Below, piece by piece: positions 50,891-59,185 of a DNA stretch of 64,000 bases (positions within the stretch are counted from its first letter, which is position 1; every line of letters starts with the position of its first letter). Below the pieces are notes generated by a model. The model had not been told where the DNA came from. It did no database searches and saw only the letters and a list, made by a program, of their open reading frames with translations. The translations under genes and the position numbers were made by a program. The stretch spans positions 62,001-126,000 of the forward strand of contig NZ_JNXG01000008.1 in the NCBI RefSeq assembly GCF_000717025.1. The letters are read 5' to 3'. This stretch comes from Streptomyces atroolivaceus. Lineage in GTDB: Bacteria; Actinomycetota; Actinomycetes; Streptomycetales; Streptomycetaceae.

Positions 50891-50916
50891 AACGACTGGA
50901 ATCCGGACAGAATTCC
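50891..50916 (-). promoter_or_regulatory. Sigma-R type promoter of hrdD
   Basis: On the minus strand GGAAT (50916-50912), 18 bases, then GTT (50893-50891), the exact consensus for the thiol-stress sigma factor SigR. It lies 62 bp before the hrdD start. In S. coelicolor hrdD is known to belong to the SigR regulon. Confidence 0.85.
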
Positions 50917-50976
50917 CACGACGTCCATTCACTTTCGAGATCATGCAGTACCCTGTCGGCCCCCAGGGGAGGACAG

Positions 50977-51558
50977 ATGCCGCAGATACCCACAGACGTG
51001 CAGGTCAAGCCGGGCGTGGAAGCCGACCTGCAGGCCCTCACGGACATCTACAACCATTACGTCCGTGAGACCGCGCTCACATTCGACACGGCCGCCTTCA
51101 CTCCGGAGGAGCGTCTGCCCTGGTTGCGCTCCCACCCGGAAGACGGTCCCCACAGACTGCTGGTTGCTCTGGATCCGGATACCCGGCACAACGCGCCGCA
51201 TGTCCTCGGTTATGCCACCAGCAGCCCGTACCGCCCGAAGGCGGCGTACGGCACCTCGGTCGAGGTGAGCGTGTACCTCGACCCCGGCGCCACGGGGCGC
51301 GGGGTCGGCACCCAGCTCTACAGAGCGCTGTTCGAGGCCCTGGCGGACGAGGACGTGCACCGCGCCTACGCCGCGATCGCACAGCCGAACGAGCCGTCGG
51401 TCCGGCTGCACGAGGCCTTCGGCTTCCGCCATGTCGGCACCTACACCGAGGTGGGCCGGAAGTTCAGCCGGTACTGGGACGTGTCCTGGTACGAGAGGCC
51501 GCTGCTCAGCCGAACTGCACCGAGCGCTTCGCCAGACCCATCCAGAAGCCGTCGATGA
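50977..51558 (+). CDS. GNAT acetyltransferase, phosphinothricin-acetyltransferase-like
   Basis: Acetyltransferase of 193 residues of the Pat/Bar-type subfamily. LTDIYNHYVRETALTFDTAA, EVSVYLDPGATGRGVGTQLY and PNEPSVRLHEAFGFRHVGTY follow the pattern of phosphinothricin acetyltransferases. GGGGAGGA ribosome site before ATG. Its 3' end overlaps the convergent dioxygenase gene by 53 bp. Real substrate unproven. Confidence 0.92.
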   Translation: MPQIPTDVQVKPGVEADLQALTDIYNHYVRETALTFDTAAFTPEERLPWLRSHPEDGPHRLLVALDPDTRHNAPHVLGYATSSPYRPKAAYGTSVEVSVYLDPGATGRGVGTQLYRALFEALADEDVHRAYAAIAQPNEPSVRLHEAFGFRHVGTYTEVGRKFSRYWDVSWYERPLLSRTAPSASPDPSRSRR

Positions 51559-52288
51559 CGCTGCGCCCCTGACCGAGCTCCCCCTCGGCCGCCCCGAGCG
51601 TGACGAACAGCGGCGCGAAGTGCTCGGTGCGGGGATGGGCCAGCCTGCCCGCCGGTGAGGCGTGCTCGAAGTCCAGCAGGGAGTCGACGTCCTGCTCCTG
51701 GAGCGCGCGGTGCCCCCAGTCGTCGAACTCCGCCGACCATCCGGGGGTGCCGCCGCCGGCGTGCCGCAGCGCCGCCAGGTTGTGCGTGAAGAAGCCGCTC
51801 CCGACGATGAGCACCCCCTCGTCACGCAGCGGGGCCAGCTTGCGCCCGATGGCCATCAGCCTCTGCGGGTCGAGCGTCGGCATGGAGATCTGGAGGACAG
51901 GGATGTCGGCGGCCGGGAACATCTCGACCAGCGGCACGTACGCCCCGTGGTCGAGACCGCGCGTGGGGATGTCCTGGACCGGGGTACCGGCGCCGCGCAG
52001 CAGCTTGCGGACGTCGTCCGCGAGCTTCGGGGCCCCCGGGGCGGCGTACCGCACCTGGTAGTAGTGCGGGGGAAAGCCCCAGAAGTCGTAGACCAGCGGC
52101 ACGGGCTCGGTGGCACCGAGGGCGAGCGGGGCCTCCTCCCAGTGCGCGGAGACCATCAGGATCGCCTTGGGGCGCGGCAGCCCCGCCGACCAGGCGGCGA
52201 GCTCCCCGGGCCAGACCGGATCGTCGGCGAGCGGTGGGGCACCGTGGGACAGGTAGAGGGCGGGCATGCGTTCCGCGGTGGTTGTCAT
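51506..52288 (-). CDS. DODA-type (LigB) extradiol ring-cleavage dioxygenase
   Basis: Class III extradiol dioxygenase of 260 residues, similar to YgiD/4,5-DOPA dioxygenase. The metal ligands probably include the His of LYLSHGAPPLADD and of VSAHWEE, and the catalytic His lies in GSGFFTHNL. GGGAG lies before the ATG. It diverges from a marR gene, which probably regulates it. It may open catechol-type aromatic compounds. Confidence 0.9.
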   Translation of the reverse strand: MTTTAERMPALYLSHGAPPLADDPVWPGELAAWSAGLPRPKAILMVSAHWEEAPLALGATEPVPLVYDFWGFPPHYYQVRYAAPGAPKLADDVRKLLRGAGTPVQDIPTRGLDHGAYVPLVEMFPAADIPVLQISMPTLDPQRLMAIGRKLAPLRDEGVLIVGSGFFTHNLAALRHAGGGTPGWSAEFDDWGHRALQEQDVDSLLDFEHASPAGRLAHPRTEHFAPLFVTLGAAEGELGQGRSVIDGFWMGLAKRSVQFG

Positions 52289-52400
52289 GACACTCCCATT
52301 CCTCTGCCGATCAAGGTATGTGTGTTCTCTACAGGTACCGGGAACGGGCAACTGCGCAAGCACCGGGGATTCGGCAGATCGGCTCTACGGGACCAAGTCT

Positions 52401-52458
52401 TTGAATCTTCAAGTTCCAACTACCAGAGACCTTAGCTCTATCTAGTTCAACTTTCAAG
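52401..52458. promoter_or_regulatory. Candidate MarR operator sites
   Basis: The palindrome TTGAATCTTCAA at 52401-52412 and a related GTTCAACTTTCAA at 52445-52457 share the TTGAA/TTCAA half-site. Both are between the dioxygenase and marR starts, the second overlapping the marR -35 region. Confidence 0.5.
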
Positions 52459-52473
52459 AAAAGGTCGTACAGT
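52446..52473 (+). promoter_or_regulatory. marR promoter (leaderless)
   Basis: TTCAAC at 52446-52451, a 16-base spacer and TACAGT at 52468-52473; ATG follows after 7 bases, so transcription should begin at or next to the start codon. Confidence 0.5.
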
Positions 52474-52480
52474 GGAGTAC

Positions 52481-52984
52481 ATGACCACGGCATCCCCCGG
52501 CGGGCCCCGGTGGCTCACGGACGAAGAACAGGGCGTGTGGCGCGCCTACCTCCACGCCACCACGCTCATGGAGGACCACCTCGACCGCCAGTTGCAGCGC
52601 GATGCCGGCATGCCGCACATCTACTACGGACTGCTCGTCCACCTCTCCCAGGCCCCCCGGCGACGTAAGCGCATGACGGAGCTGGCCAAGGACGCCAAGA
52701 TCACCCGCTCCCGCCTCTCCCACGCCGTCGCCCGGCTGGAGAAGAACGGCTGGGTGCGCCGCGAGGACTGCGCCTCCGACAAGCGCGGCCAGAACGCGGT
52801 CCTCACCGACGAGGGTTACGACATGCTGGCGCGGTCAGCGCCGGGACACGTCGAAGCCGTGCGCCAGGCGATGTTCGACCGGCTCAGCCCCCAGCAGGTG
52901 GAGAGCCTCGGCGAGATCATGCACGTCATCGCCACCGGCCTGCAGCCGGAGGGCACGGACGCGGATCTGCCCTGGCTCCGCTGA
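52481..52984 (+). CDS. MarR family transcriptional regulator
   Basis: Winged-helix regulator of 167 residues: RMTELAKDAKITRSRLSHAV is the recognition region and EDCASDKRGQNAVLTDEGYD the wing. ATG at 52481 is chosen (leaderless promoter 7 bp upstream); GTG at 52472 would add three residues. It stands between a divergent dioxygenase and a DHA2 exporter downstream. Its last 9 codons plus stop are tandemly duplicated directly after the gene. Confidence 0.92.
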   Translation: MTTASPGGPRWLTDEEQGVWRAYLHATTLMEDHLDRQLQRDAGMPHIYYGLLVHLSQAPRRRKRMTELAKDAKITRSRLSHAVARLEKNGWVRREDCASDKRGQNAVLTDEGYDMLARSAPGHVEAVRQAMFDRLSPQQVESLGEIMHVIATGLQPEGTDADLPWLR

Positions 52985-53015
52985 GCGGACGCGGATCTGC
53001 CCTGGCTCCGCTGAG
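52956..53015 (+). repeat. 30-bp perfect tandem duplication over the marR stop
   Basis: Two identical contiguous 30-bp copies, 52956-52985 and 52986-53015, starting CGGACGCGGATC. The first contains the last marR codons and TGA; the second contains the left arm of the terminator. Confidence 0.95.
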
Positions 53016-53028
53016 CGGAGCCAGGGCA
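52998..53028 (+). terminator. Terminator after marR
   Basis: Perfect 14-bp stem TGCCCTGGCTCCGC/GCGGAGCCAGGGCA with loop TGA. The loop TGA is the duplicated copy of the marR stop codon. Confidence 0.85.
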
Positions 53029-53116
53029 GACATGCCGGGCCGGCACCGAAAGCCGTCAGGCGTCACGCCGGGCGGCTCGGCGCCGGACCGGCTGCCCGGT
53101 CCGGCGCCCCGCCCGG

Positions 53117-54637
53117 TCAGTGCGCGACGACCGGGATCCTGAACTCGTCCTCGACGCCGTCCGCCGGCTCCCCCGAGCCGTCGACCGCACCGGAACCCGG
53201 ACGTCCGGTGTTGATCAGGACCACCGCGATCGCCGAAGCGGCGACCAGGATGCCGACCGCCCACCAGATGGCGGCGGCGAATCCGGCGACCATGGCCTGG
53301 AGCTCGAGCAGCTTCGGGTCGCTCGCACCGGCGGCGTGATCGGCGATGTACGCGGTGGTGGCGCCCGCGGCGATCGTGTTGAGCAGCGCCGTACCGATGG
53401 CGCCGCCGACCTGCTGCGAGGTGTTCACCATCGCGGAGGCCACACCCGCGTCACGCGGCTCGATGCCGTGCGTGGCCAGCGACATGGCCGGCATGAACGC
53501 CGTACCCATACCCAGGCCGAGCAGCAGCTGGCCCGGCAGGATGACGGCCGCGTAGGACGTGTTGATGTCCAGCTGGGTCAGCAGCAGCATGCCGACCGCC
53601 GCCACCAGGAAGCCCGGGCCCATCAGCAGCCGCGGCGGGACGCGGGTCATCAGCCGGGTCCCGATCTGCGTGGATCCGACGATCATGCCCACGATCATCG
53701 GCATGAAGGCGAAGCCGGTCTTGACCGGTGTGTAGCCCTTGACCACCTGCAGGTAGTACGTCAGGAAGAGGAAGAGCCCGAACATCGCGATGATGGCGAG
53801 ACCCAGCGAGAGGTAGACGCCCCCACGGTTGCGCTCCATCAGGACGCGCAGCGGAAGCAGCGGCGACCTCACGCGCGACTCGGTGACCACGAAGGCCAGG
53901 AGCAGCACCGCGGCCGCGAAGAACATGCCGATGGTCAGCGCGTCCGACCATCCGGCCGACTCCGCGCGGGTGAAGCCGTAGACAAGCGCGACCAGGCCCA
54001 GCGTGGACAGGACGACGCCGGGGATGTCGAGCGGCGAGCGGTTGCGGCCGCCGGCCGGCTCACGGATGACGAAGTAGGCACCGGCGGCGGCGACGATCGC
54101 GAACGGGATGTTGACGAAGAAGGTCCAGCGCCAGTTCAGGTACTCGGTGAGGAACCCGCCCAGAATGAGGCCGACGGCGCCACCGCCACCGGCGATCGCT
54201 CCGTAGATGCCGAAGGCCTTGGCTCGCTCCTTCGCGTCCGTGAACATCACCGCGAGCAGGGAAAGGGCCGCCGGCGCGAGCAGTGCTCCGAAGACACCCT
54301 GCAGGGCACGGGAGCCGAACATCATCGCTTCGTTCTGCGCCGCACCGCCGAGCGCGGAGGCCGCGGCGAAGCCGAGCAGACCCACGACGAAGGTGCGCTT
54401 GCGGCCCCAGAGGTCGGAGATGCGTCCGCCGAAGAGCAGGAGCCCGCCGAACGCCAGGGCGTAGGCGGTGATGACCCACTGCTTGTTGCCCTCGGAAATG
54501 CCCAGGTCGGTCTGGGCGGAGGGCAGGGCGATGTTCACGATGGTCGCGTCGAGCACGACCATCAGCTGGGCGAGGGCGATGAAGCTCAGCGCTTTCCAGC
54601 GGCTGGGATCCGGAAGGGTGCCGGCTGTTTTCGACAT
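53117..54637 (-). CDS. DHA2 family MFS drug exporter
   Basis: Fourteen-helix exporter of 506 residues. Motifs: LMVVLDATIVNIALPSAQTD in helix 1, GGRISDLWGRKRTFVVGLLG in loop 2-3, LQGVFGALLAPAALSLLAVM, and GGFLTEYLNWRWTFFVNIPF. ATG at 54637 has AGGTGG upstream; a GTG at 54649 would add four residues. Downstream of a TetR gene on the same strand, whose operators lie before it, so the two form a typical export cassette. Confidence 0.92.
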   Translation of the reverse strand: MSKTAGTLPDPSRWKALSFIALAQLMVVLDATIVNIALPSAQTDLGISEGNKQWVITAYALAFGGLLLFGGRISDLWGRKRTFVVGLLGFAAASALGGAAQNEAMMFGSRALQGVFGALLAPAALSLLAVMFTDAKERAKAFGIYGAIAGGGGAVGLILGGFLTEYLNWRWTFFVNIPFAIVAAAGAYFVIREPAGGRNRSPLDIPGVVLSTLGLVALVYGFTRAESAGWSDALTIGMFFAAAVLLLAFVVTESRVRSPLLPLRVLMERNRGGVYLSLGLAIIAMFGLFLFLTYYLQVVKGYTPVKTGFAFMPMIVGMIVGSTQIGTRLMTRVPPRLLMGPGFLVAAVGMLLLTQLDINTSYAAVILPGQLLLGLGMGTAFMPAMSLATHGIEPRDAGVASAMVNTSQQVGGAIGTALLNTIAAGATTAYIADHAAGASDPKLLELQAMVAGFAAAIWWAVGILVAASAIAVVLINTGRPGSGAVDGSGEPADGVEDEFRIPVVAH

Positions 54638-54814
54638 GGGAGTAGCCACCTAAGGACATGAAGGATCACGACGTGAACGGGCCGCGAACGGGCGCGCGTA
54701 CGACATCGGAAAAGGGCGGGCGGTACCGAGGGCCGGGCCTGGCTTCAGGTCCGGCCCTGCTTCAGGGCTGGTGCTGGGCGGAAGTCTGTGGGTCGGTTCT
54801 CCGGTGCGCGGGCG

Positions 54815-55477
54815 TCAGCGTCCGCCGCGCAGGTCCTCCAAGGTCGCCGCCGATCCGGGCAGTTCCGACCGGGCCGGGGATTGCAGCCCGTCCAGGAAGA
54901 GCTGCAGATGGCGGTGGGTGAACCGGTCTATCTCCAGGCAGGCGATGCCGGGCAGGGGCCGGGTGAGCTGGGAGAGGGCGACGAGTACGTCACCGACGGC
55001 GATGTCGGTGCGCAGCCTCCCCGCGGACATGGCACGCTCCACGAGCCCTTCGACGGCCTCTTCGAGGCGCCGGCGCTCGGTGAGCAGTTCGGGATGGTCG
55101 CTGTCGAAGCCGCCGGACAGCATCGGGCACAGGGCCCCGATCCGTTCGTCGGCCGCCGCGTGGACGAAGCGGCTGAGCGCGGCGAAGGGGTCGGACTCGG
55201 CCGCGACCGCCTCCTCCAGCCGGTCGGTGGTGCGGGAGGTGACGGCGAGGACGACCTCATGGACCAGAGCCGCCCGGTCGGGGAAGTTCCGGTAGAGCGT
55301 GGCGTTGCCGACTCCGGCCCTGCGCGCGACCTCGTCGAGCGGCACATCCGGCCCGAACTCGACGAACATCTCACGCGCGGCCGTCACGATCCGCTCCCGG
55401 TTGCGCAGCGCGTCGGCCCGCGGACGGGACGCACGGCGCTGTGCCGCGCAGGTGGCGGTTCCGGCGACGGACTCCAC
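54815..55477 (-). CDS. TetR family transcriptional regulator
   Basis: Repressor of 220 residues. The HTH is RIVTAAREMFVEFGPDVPLD with EVARRAGVGNATLYRNFPDR. The C-terminal domain is typical of regulators next to MFS exporters. GTG start with GAGAGGG 8 bp upstream. The exporter gene follows 178 bp downstream. Two identical palindromes lie 46 and 86 bp upstream of the start. Confidence 0.92.
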   Translation of the reverse strand: MESVAGTATCAAQRRASRPRADALRNRERIVTAAREMFVEFGPDVPLDEVARRAGVGNATLYRNFPDRAALVHEVVLAVTSRTTDRLEEAVAAESDPFAALSRFVHAAADERIGALCPMLSGGFDSDHPELLTERRRLEEAVEGLVERAMSAGRLRTDIAVGDVLVALSQLTRPLPGIACLEIDRFTHRHLQLFLDGLQSPARSELPGSAATLEDLRGGR

Positions 55478-55522
55478 GGCTACGACCCTCTCCTCTGGTG
55501 TTCGGGCGGCTCTCCGGCGAAC

Positions 55523-55539
55523 CGGGGAACGTGTCCCCG
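55523..55539. promoter_or_regulatory. TetR operator copy 1
   Basis: CGGGGA-N5-TCCCCG (centre ACGTG), perfect arms. A second copy has its centre 40 bp away, about four helical turns. Confidence 0.75.
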
Positions 55540-55562
55540 TTTCGTGGGAACACAAGTACAAA

Positions 55563-55579
55563 CGGGGAGAGGATCCCCG
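55563..55579. promoter_or_regulatory. TetR operator copy 2
   Basis: CGGGGA-N5-TCCCCG (centre GAGGA), the same arms and spacing as copy 1. It could serve the regulator and the divergent metalloprotease. Confidence 0.75.
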
Positions 55580-55739
55580 GTTATTTCCCGCACCCCTGTG
55601 ACCTGGAACACATGCCGCATGCGGCCGAAAACCCCTCCATCGGCGCACCCAGCGAGCGGTCCCCCACGACCCGGCAGAGGCTGATCGCCAGAGCGCAGTC
55701 GGAGCCGGCCGGCTGCCGCGGACCCGAAGGCGACGCCCT

Positions 55740-57017
55740 ATGCAGCAGCCCCGCCACCGGATACGCGGGCACCCCCGGCTCCTCGCCCTCGCCGGAGCGA
55801 CAGCCCTGATCATCGCGACGACGGCGTCGGCCAGCTCCACCCTCCCCACCGCCGGCCGCGCCTCGGCCGGACCGGCGGCCGCGCCCCGCGGGACCGGCCT
55901 CGCACCGTGCCGCATATCCACGGCCATGGGCGTACAGATGTCGGAGGGCCTGCCGACACCACCCGGCTACGCGCGCTCCACCGGCCGGATCCGGGCCCTC
56001 AACCTGATGATCGACTTCCCCGACGCGCGGGCGGCGGAACCGGCGGCGGACCGGCTCGCGGAATTCTTCCCGCAGACCTCCGACTGGTTCCGCACCAGCT
56101 CCTACGGCCGTCTCACCTACCGGCCCGAAGCACCCGTGGACGACTGGCTGCGGATGCCGCTGCCGTTCTCCGAGTACGGGATAGAGCGCGGCGCCCCGTA
56201 CGAACCGGGCTACCGCAAGATGGTCGAAGACCTGGTGACCGTCGCAGACCCGAAGGTCGACTTCTCGGAGTACGACCTGGTCAACGTGCTCGTCACCCCG
56301 AACGCCGGCCCCTCCGCGCTGGACACGGTCCTCTCGGTGACCTTCTCCGGCAACGACGACGCCCCGCACGCCGACGGCGTCCCGCTCGCCAACACGTCCT
56401 TCGTCTACAGCCGCCAGGACGACGGCTCGGGCTCGTACGAGGAGACCGGCTACCGGGTCCTCCCCCACGAGAACGGCCACGTCTTCGGGCTGCCCGATCT
56501 CTACACGATGGAGGGCGGCGGCTCAGTGGGCCACTGGGACATCATGTCCGAGGACTGGGGGGCCAACAACGACCTCCTGGGCTGGCACAAGTGGAAGCTC
56601 GGCTGGCTGGACGGCGAACAGATCAGCTGCGCCGCCACGCCCGGTACCAGCGAACACGTCCTCGAACCACTGGCCACGCCAGGCGGCCCGAAGCTGGCCT
56701 TCGTGCCGGTGAGCGCGCAGTCCGGCTACGCGGTCGAGGTGCGGACCGCGGAGGGGAACGACGAAGCGGTCTGCCGGCCCGGGGTCCTCATCTACAAGGT
56801 GAGCTCCGACGTGGACACCGGCCAGGGCCCGGTCTCGGTCGAGGACAGCACCGAGGACAGCGGAGGCTGCACGCGGCGGCCGAACGTCCACGCCGAGCTC
56901 TCCGACGCCGCCTTCCAGCCGGGCGAAACGTTCACCGACCGGACCCACGGCATACGAATATCCGTGCTGGAGAAGGACGACGACGGGCACCACCGGGTAC
57001 GGATCACCCGGCCCTGA
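55740..57017 (+). CDS. Secreted M6 family metalloprotease
   Basis: Exported zinc protease of 425 residues, similar to immune inhibitor A-type enzymes. N-terminal RHRIRGHPRLLALAGATALI is a signal peptide. The zinc site is HENGHVFGLPDLY (HExxH with a downstream acidic ligand), typical of M6. Three to four Cys in the C-terminal half fit an extracellular protein. It diverges from the TetR gene. Its end overlaps the convergent acyl-CoA ligase gene by 14 bp. Confidence 0.9.
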   Translation: MQQPRHRIRGHPRLLALAGATALIIATTASASSTLPTAGRASAGPAAAPRGTGLAPCRISTAMGVQMSEGLPTPPGYARSTGRIRALNLMIDFPDARAAEPAADRLAEFFPQTSDWFRTSSYGRLTYRPEAPVDDWLRMPLPFSEYGIERGAPYEPGYRKMVEDLVTVADPKVDFSEYDLVNVLVTPNAGPSALDTVLSVTFSGNDDAPHADGVPLANTSFVYSRQDDGSGSYEETGYRVLPHENGHVFGLPDLYTMEGGGSVGHWDIMSEDWGANNDLLGWHKWKLGWLDGEQISCAATPGTSEHVLEPLATPGGPKLAFVPVSAQSGYAVEVRTAEGNDEAVCRPGVLIYKVSSDVDTGQGPVSVEDSTEDSGGCTRRPNVHAELSDAAFQPGETFTDRTHGIRISVLEKDDDGHHRVRITRP

Positions 57018-58764
57018 GGCCCTCGCCCTCGCCCTCGCCCTTGCCCTCGACCTCGCCCTCGCCCTCGCGTCCGTACTCCTGGAGCGCGCCGCGCAGCTCC
57101 CGCTTGAGGATCTTCCCCGTCGCGTTCCGGGGCAGCGGCTTCCGCGTCACCAGCACGTGGGCGGGGACCTTGAACGCGGCCAGGTTCCGGCCCACATGCG
57201 CGCGGAGCGCCTCCGCCGTGACGACGGAACCCGGGCGCACCCGGACGACCGCCGCGACCTCCTCGCCCAGTACCGGGTGCGGGACGCCGAGAACCGCCGC
57301 GTCCTCCACCTCGGGATGGTCGTGCAGAGCGGCCTCGACCTCCACGCAGTACACGTTCTCGCCGCCCCGGATCACCATGTCCTTGATCCGGTCGACGACG
57401 GCCACCCGGCCGTCCCGGACGACGGCGAGATCCCCCGTACGGAACCAGCCCCCGGTGAACGCCTCGGCCGTCGCCGCCTCGTCGCGCCAGTAGCCACGGA
57501 CCAGGGACTGGCCGCGCAGCCACAGCTCTCCGGTCTCGCCGTCGGGGAGGGCCTCTCCCGCGGGACCGGCGATCCGGACCTCGGTGACCGGTGTCGGGGT
57601 ACCGGCGGAGTCCGGGTACGCCCGGTACGCGGCGCCGAAGTTGGCGAGCACACCGCCGCTGGTCTCCGTCAGGCCGTAGCCGTTGCGCGGTTCGATCCGC
57701 TCGCCGTGCTGTGCGGTGAGCCGGGCGACCAGGTCCGGCGGGGCCGCCGCCCCGCCGGTGTTCAGCCCTTTCAGGCCCTCCAGACCGTCGCCCGCGCGCT
57801 CCGCCGCCGCGAGCAGCTGGAGCGCGGTCGCCGGAACACCCGCGTAGTGGGTGACCCCGTGCCTGCCGATCAGCCGCAGGGCCTCGCCTGCGTCCCACTT
57901 CGGCATCAGGACGAGGGTGCCGCCCGACGCCATGGCCGCGTACAGGCTGGTGAACGCGGCGACGTGGAAGAACGGGAACGTCATCAGGGTGACCGGCGCC
58001 GGCCCCTGACCCGGGACGACCCCGCGGCCCAGCGCCGAGGCCGCCGCCTGGTAACGCGGGTTGAGGGCCGCACCCGCCTGCGCGAGATGGGTGGCCACGG
58101 CGCCCTTGGGCCGCCCGGTGGTGCCGGAGGTGTAGATGATCGTGGCATCGTCCTCGGGCCGGATCTCCACCTCGGGCGGCGCCGCCGCCGGATCGGGCTC
58201 CGGCAGATCCGCGTACCACTCGGCCCCGGCCGGCAAGGCACCTTCGCCGTGGAAGACGACGAAGCGCGCCCCCGCCTTCCGGCCACGGTCCGCCACCTTC
58301 GGCAACTGCTCCGCATCGACCAGCAGCACCGTCGGTTCGCAGTCGTCGAGGGCGTAGCCGAACTCGCCTTCGGTCCACCAGGTGTTGAGCGGCACGGCGA
58401 CGAGTCCGGCCAGCTGCACCGCCCAGAAGGCGATCTGCCATTCGGGGTGGTTGCGCATCGCCAGCGCGGCCCGCTCACCGGGGCGGAGCCCGTACGACTC
58501 GGTGAGCCGCCGGGCCAGCGAGGAGGCGGCCGCGAAGAACTCCCCGTACGAGACCACGCGTTCACCCGAGATCAGGAACGGCTGGTCGCCGAACGCCCAG
58601 GTGGTCTCCACGAACTCCCTCAGCGTGCGCGGCCCGTTCGCGTAGACGAGAGGCCCGTGCTCCGCCCGCACCACGGCGAACGGAGCCCCCGGGCCGGTCA
58701 ACACGGCCTCGATCCGGGCGAGGGCTTCCGGGTCGGGTGCACGGCTGGGGTCGGTGTGCGGCAC
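57004..58764 (-). CDS. AMP-dependent acyl-CoA synthetase/ligase
   Basis: Acyl-adenylating ligase of 586 residues. Motif A3 is TIIYTSGTTGRPKGAVATHL, A5 NGYGLTETSG, A7 LWLRGQSLVRGYWRD...FRTGDLAV, A8 RIKDMVIRGGENVYCVEVE and the catalytic Lys PRNATGKILKREL near the end. The tail is a Gly/Glu repeat (GEGEVEGKGEGEGEG) encoded by CCCTCG hexamers. GTG at 58764 with GGAGAGG 6 bp upstream is chosen. The acyl substrate is unknown. Confidence 0.9.
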   Translation of the reverse strand: MPHTDPSRAPDPEALARIEAVLTGPGAPFAVVRAEHGPLVYANGPRTLREFVETTWAFGDQPFLISGERVVSYGEFFAAASSLARRLTESYGLRPGERAALAMRNHPEWQIAFWAVQLAGLVAVPLNTWWTEGEFGYALDDCEPTVLLVDAEQLPKVADRGRKAGARFVVFHGEGALPAGAEWYADLPEPDPAAAPPEVEIRPEDDATIIYTSGTTGRPKGAVATHLAQAGAALNPRYQAAASALGRGVVPGQGPAPVTLMTFPFFHVAAFTSLYAAMASGGTLVLMPKWDAGEALRLIGRHGVTHYAGVPATALQLLAAAERAGDGLEGLKGLNTGGAAAPPDLVARLTAQHGERIEPRNGYGLTETSGGVLANFGAAYRAYPDSAGTPTPVTEVRIAGPAGEALPDGETGELWLRGQSLVRGYWRDEAATAEAFTGGWFRTGDLAVVRDGRVAVVDRIKDMVIRGGENVYCVEVEAALHDHPEVEDAAVLGVPHPVLGEEVAAVVRVRPGSVVTAEALRAHVGRNLAAFKVPAHVLVTRKPLPRNATGKILKRELRGALQEYGREGEGEVEGKGEGEGEGLRAG

Positions 58765-59037
58765 GAAAGGCCTCTCCACGTACTGGCTCAGCAACGCGGC
58801 GACGCTATGCCCGCCCCCTGCCCTCGTCAACCGGCCCGGCCCGGCGCCCCGGAACCCGGCCCTCCCCGCACGCCGTACGAGGCTCACCCCGCTCGCCGCA
58901 GGAGGCTCGACGCCACCCGCTACACTGTCAGCGGTGGCGCAGCCTTGATCAGCAGCACCACCGGTAGACTGTCGGGATTCCAGCTGGATGGATTCGTCCA
59001 CCTTCGGGAACATCACCACACATTCCGACAGATCCCC

Positions 59038-59110
59038 GCCTTCGTAGCTCAGGGGATAGAGCACCGCTCTCCTAAAGCGGGTGTCGCAGGTTCGAATCCT
59101 GCCGGGGGCA
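59038..59110 (+). tRNA. tRNA-Arg (anticodon CCT)
   Basis: A 73-nt cloverleaf. Acceptor GCCTTCG pairs with CGGGGGC using two G-U pairs; D-arm GCTC/GAGC; anticodon arm CCGCT-CTCCTAA-AGCGG with anticodon CCT; T-arm GCAGG-TTCGAAT-CCTGC; discriminator A. CCA is not encoded. Confidence 0.95.
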
Positions 59111-59119
59111 CAAGGACAG

Positions 59120-59149
59120 AGGCCACACCTGAACGTTCAGGTGTGGCCT
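59120..59149 (+). terminator. Terminator of tRNA-Arg
   Basis: A perfect palindrome with 15-bp arms (AGGCCACACCTGAAC and complement), followed by TTT, 9 bp past the tRNA. Confidence 0.85.
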
Positions 59150-59185
59150 TTGACATCTGCGGCTGACATCGACGCCGGCGGCCAC

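Noticed and set aside
50830..50928. N-terminal extension of HrdD to 50928
   Set aside because: It would translate through the sigma-R promoter and the likely transcript start.
57157..59166. Long plus-strand frame opposite the acyl-CoA ligase running into tRNA-Arg
   Set aside because: Ends inside the tRNA/terminator region and lacks any protein motif.
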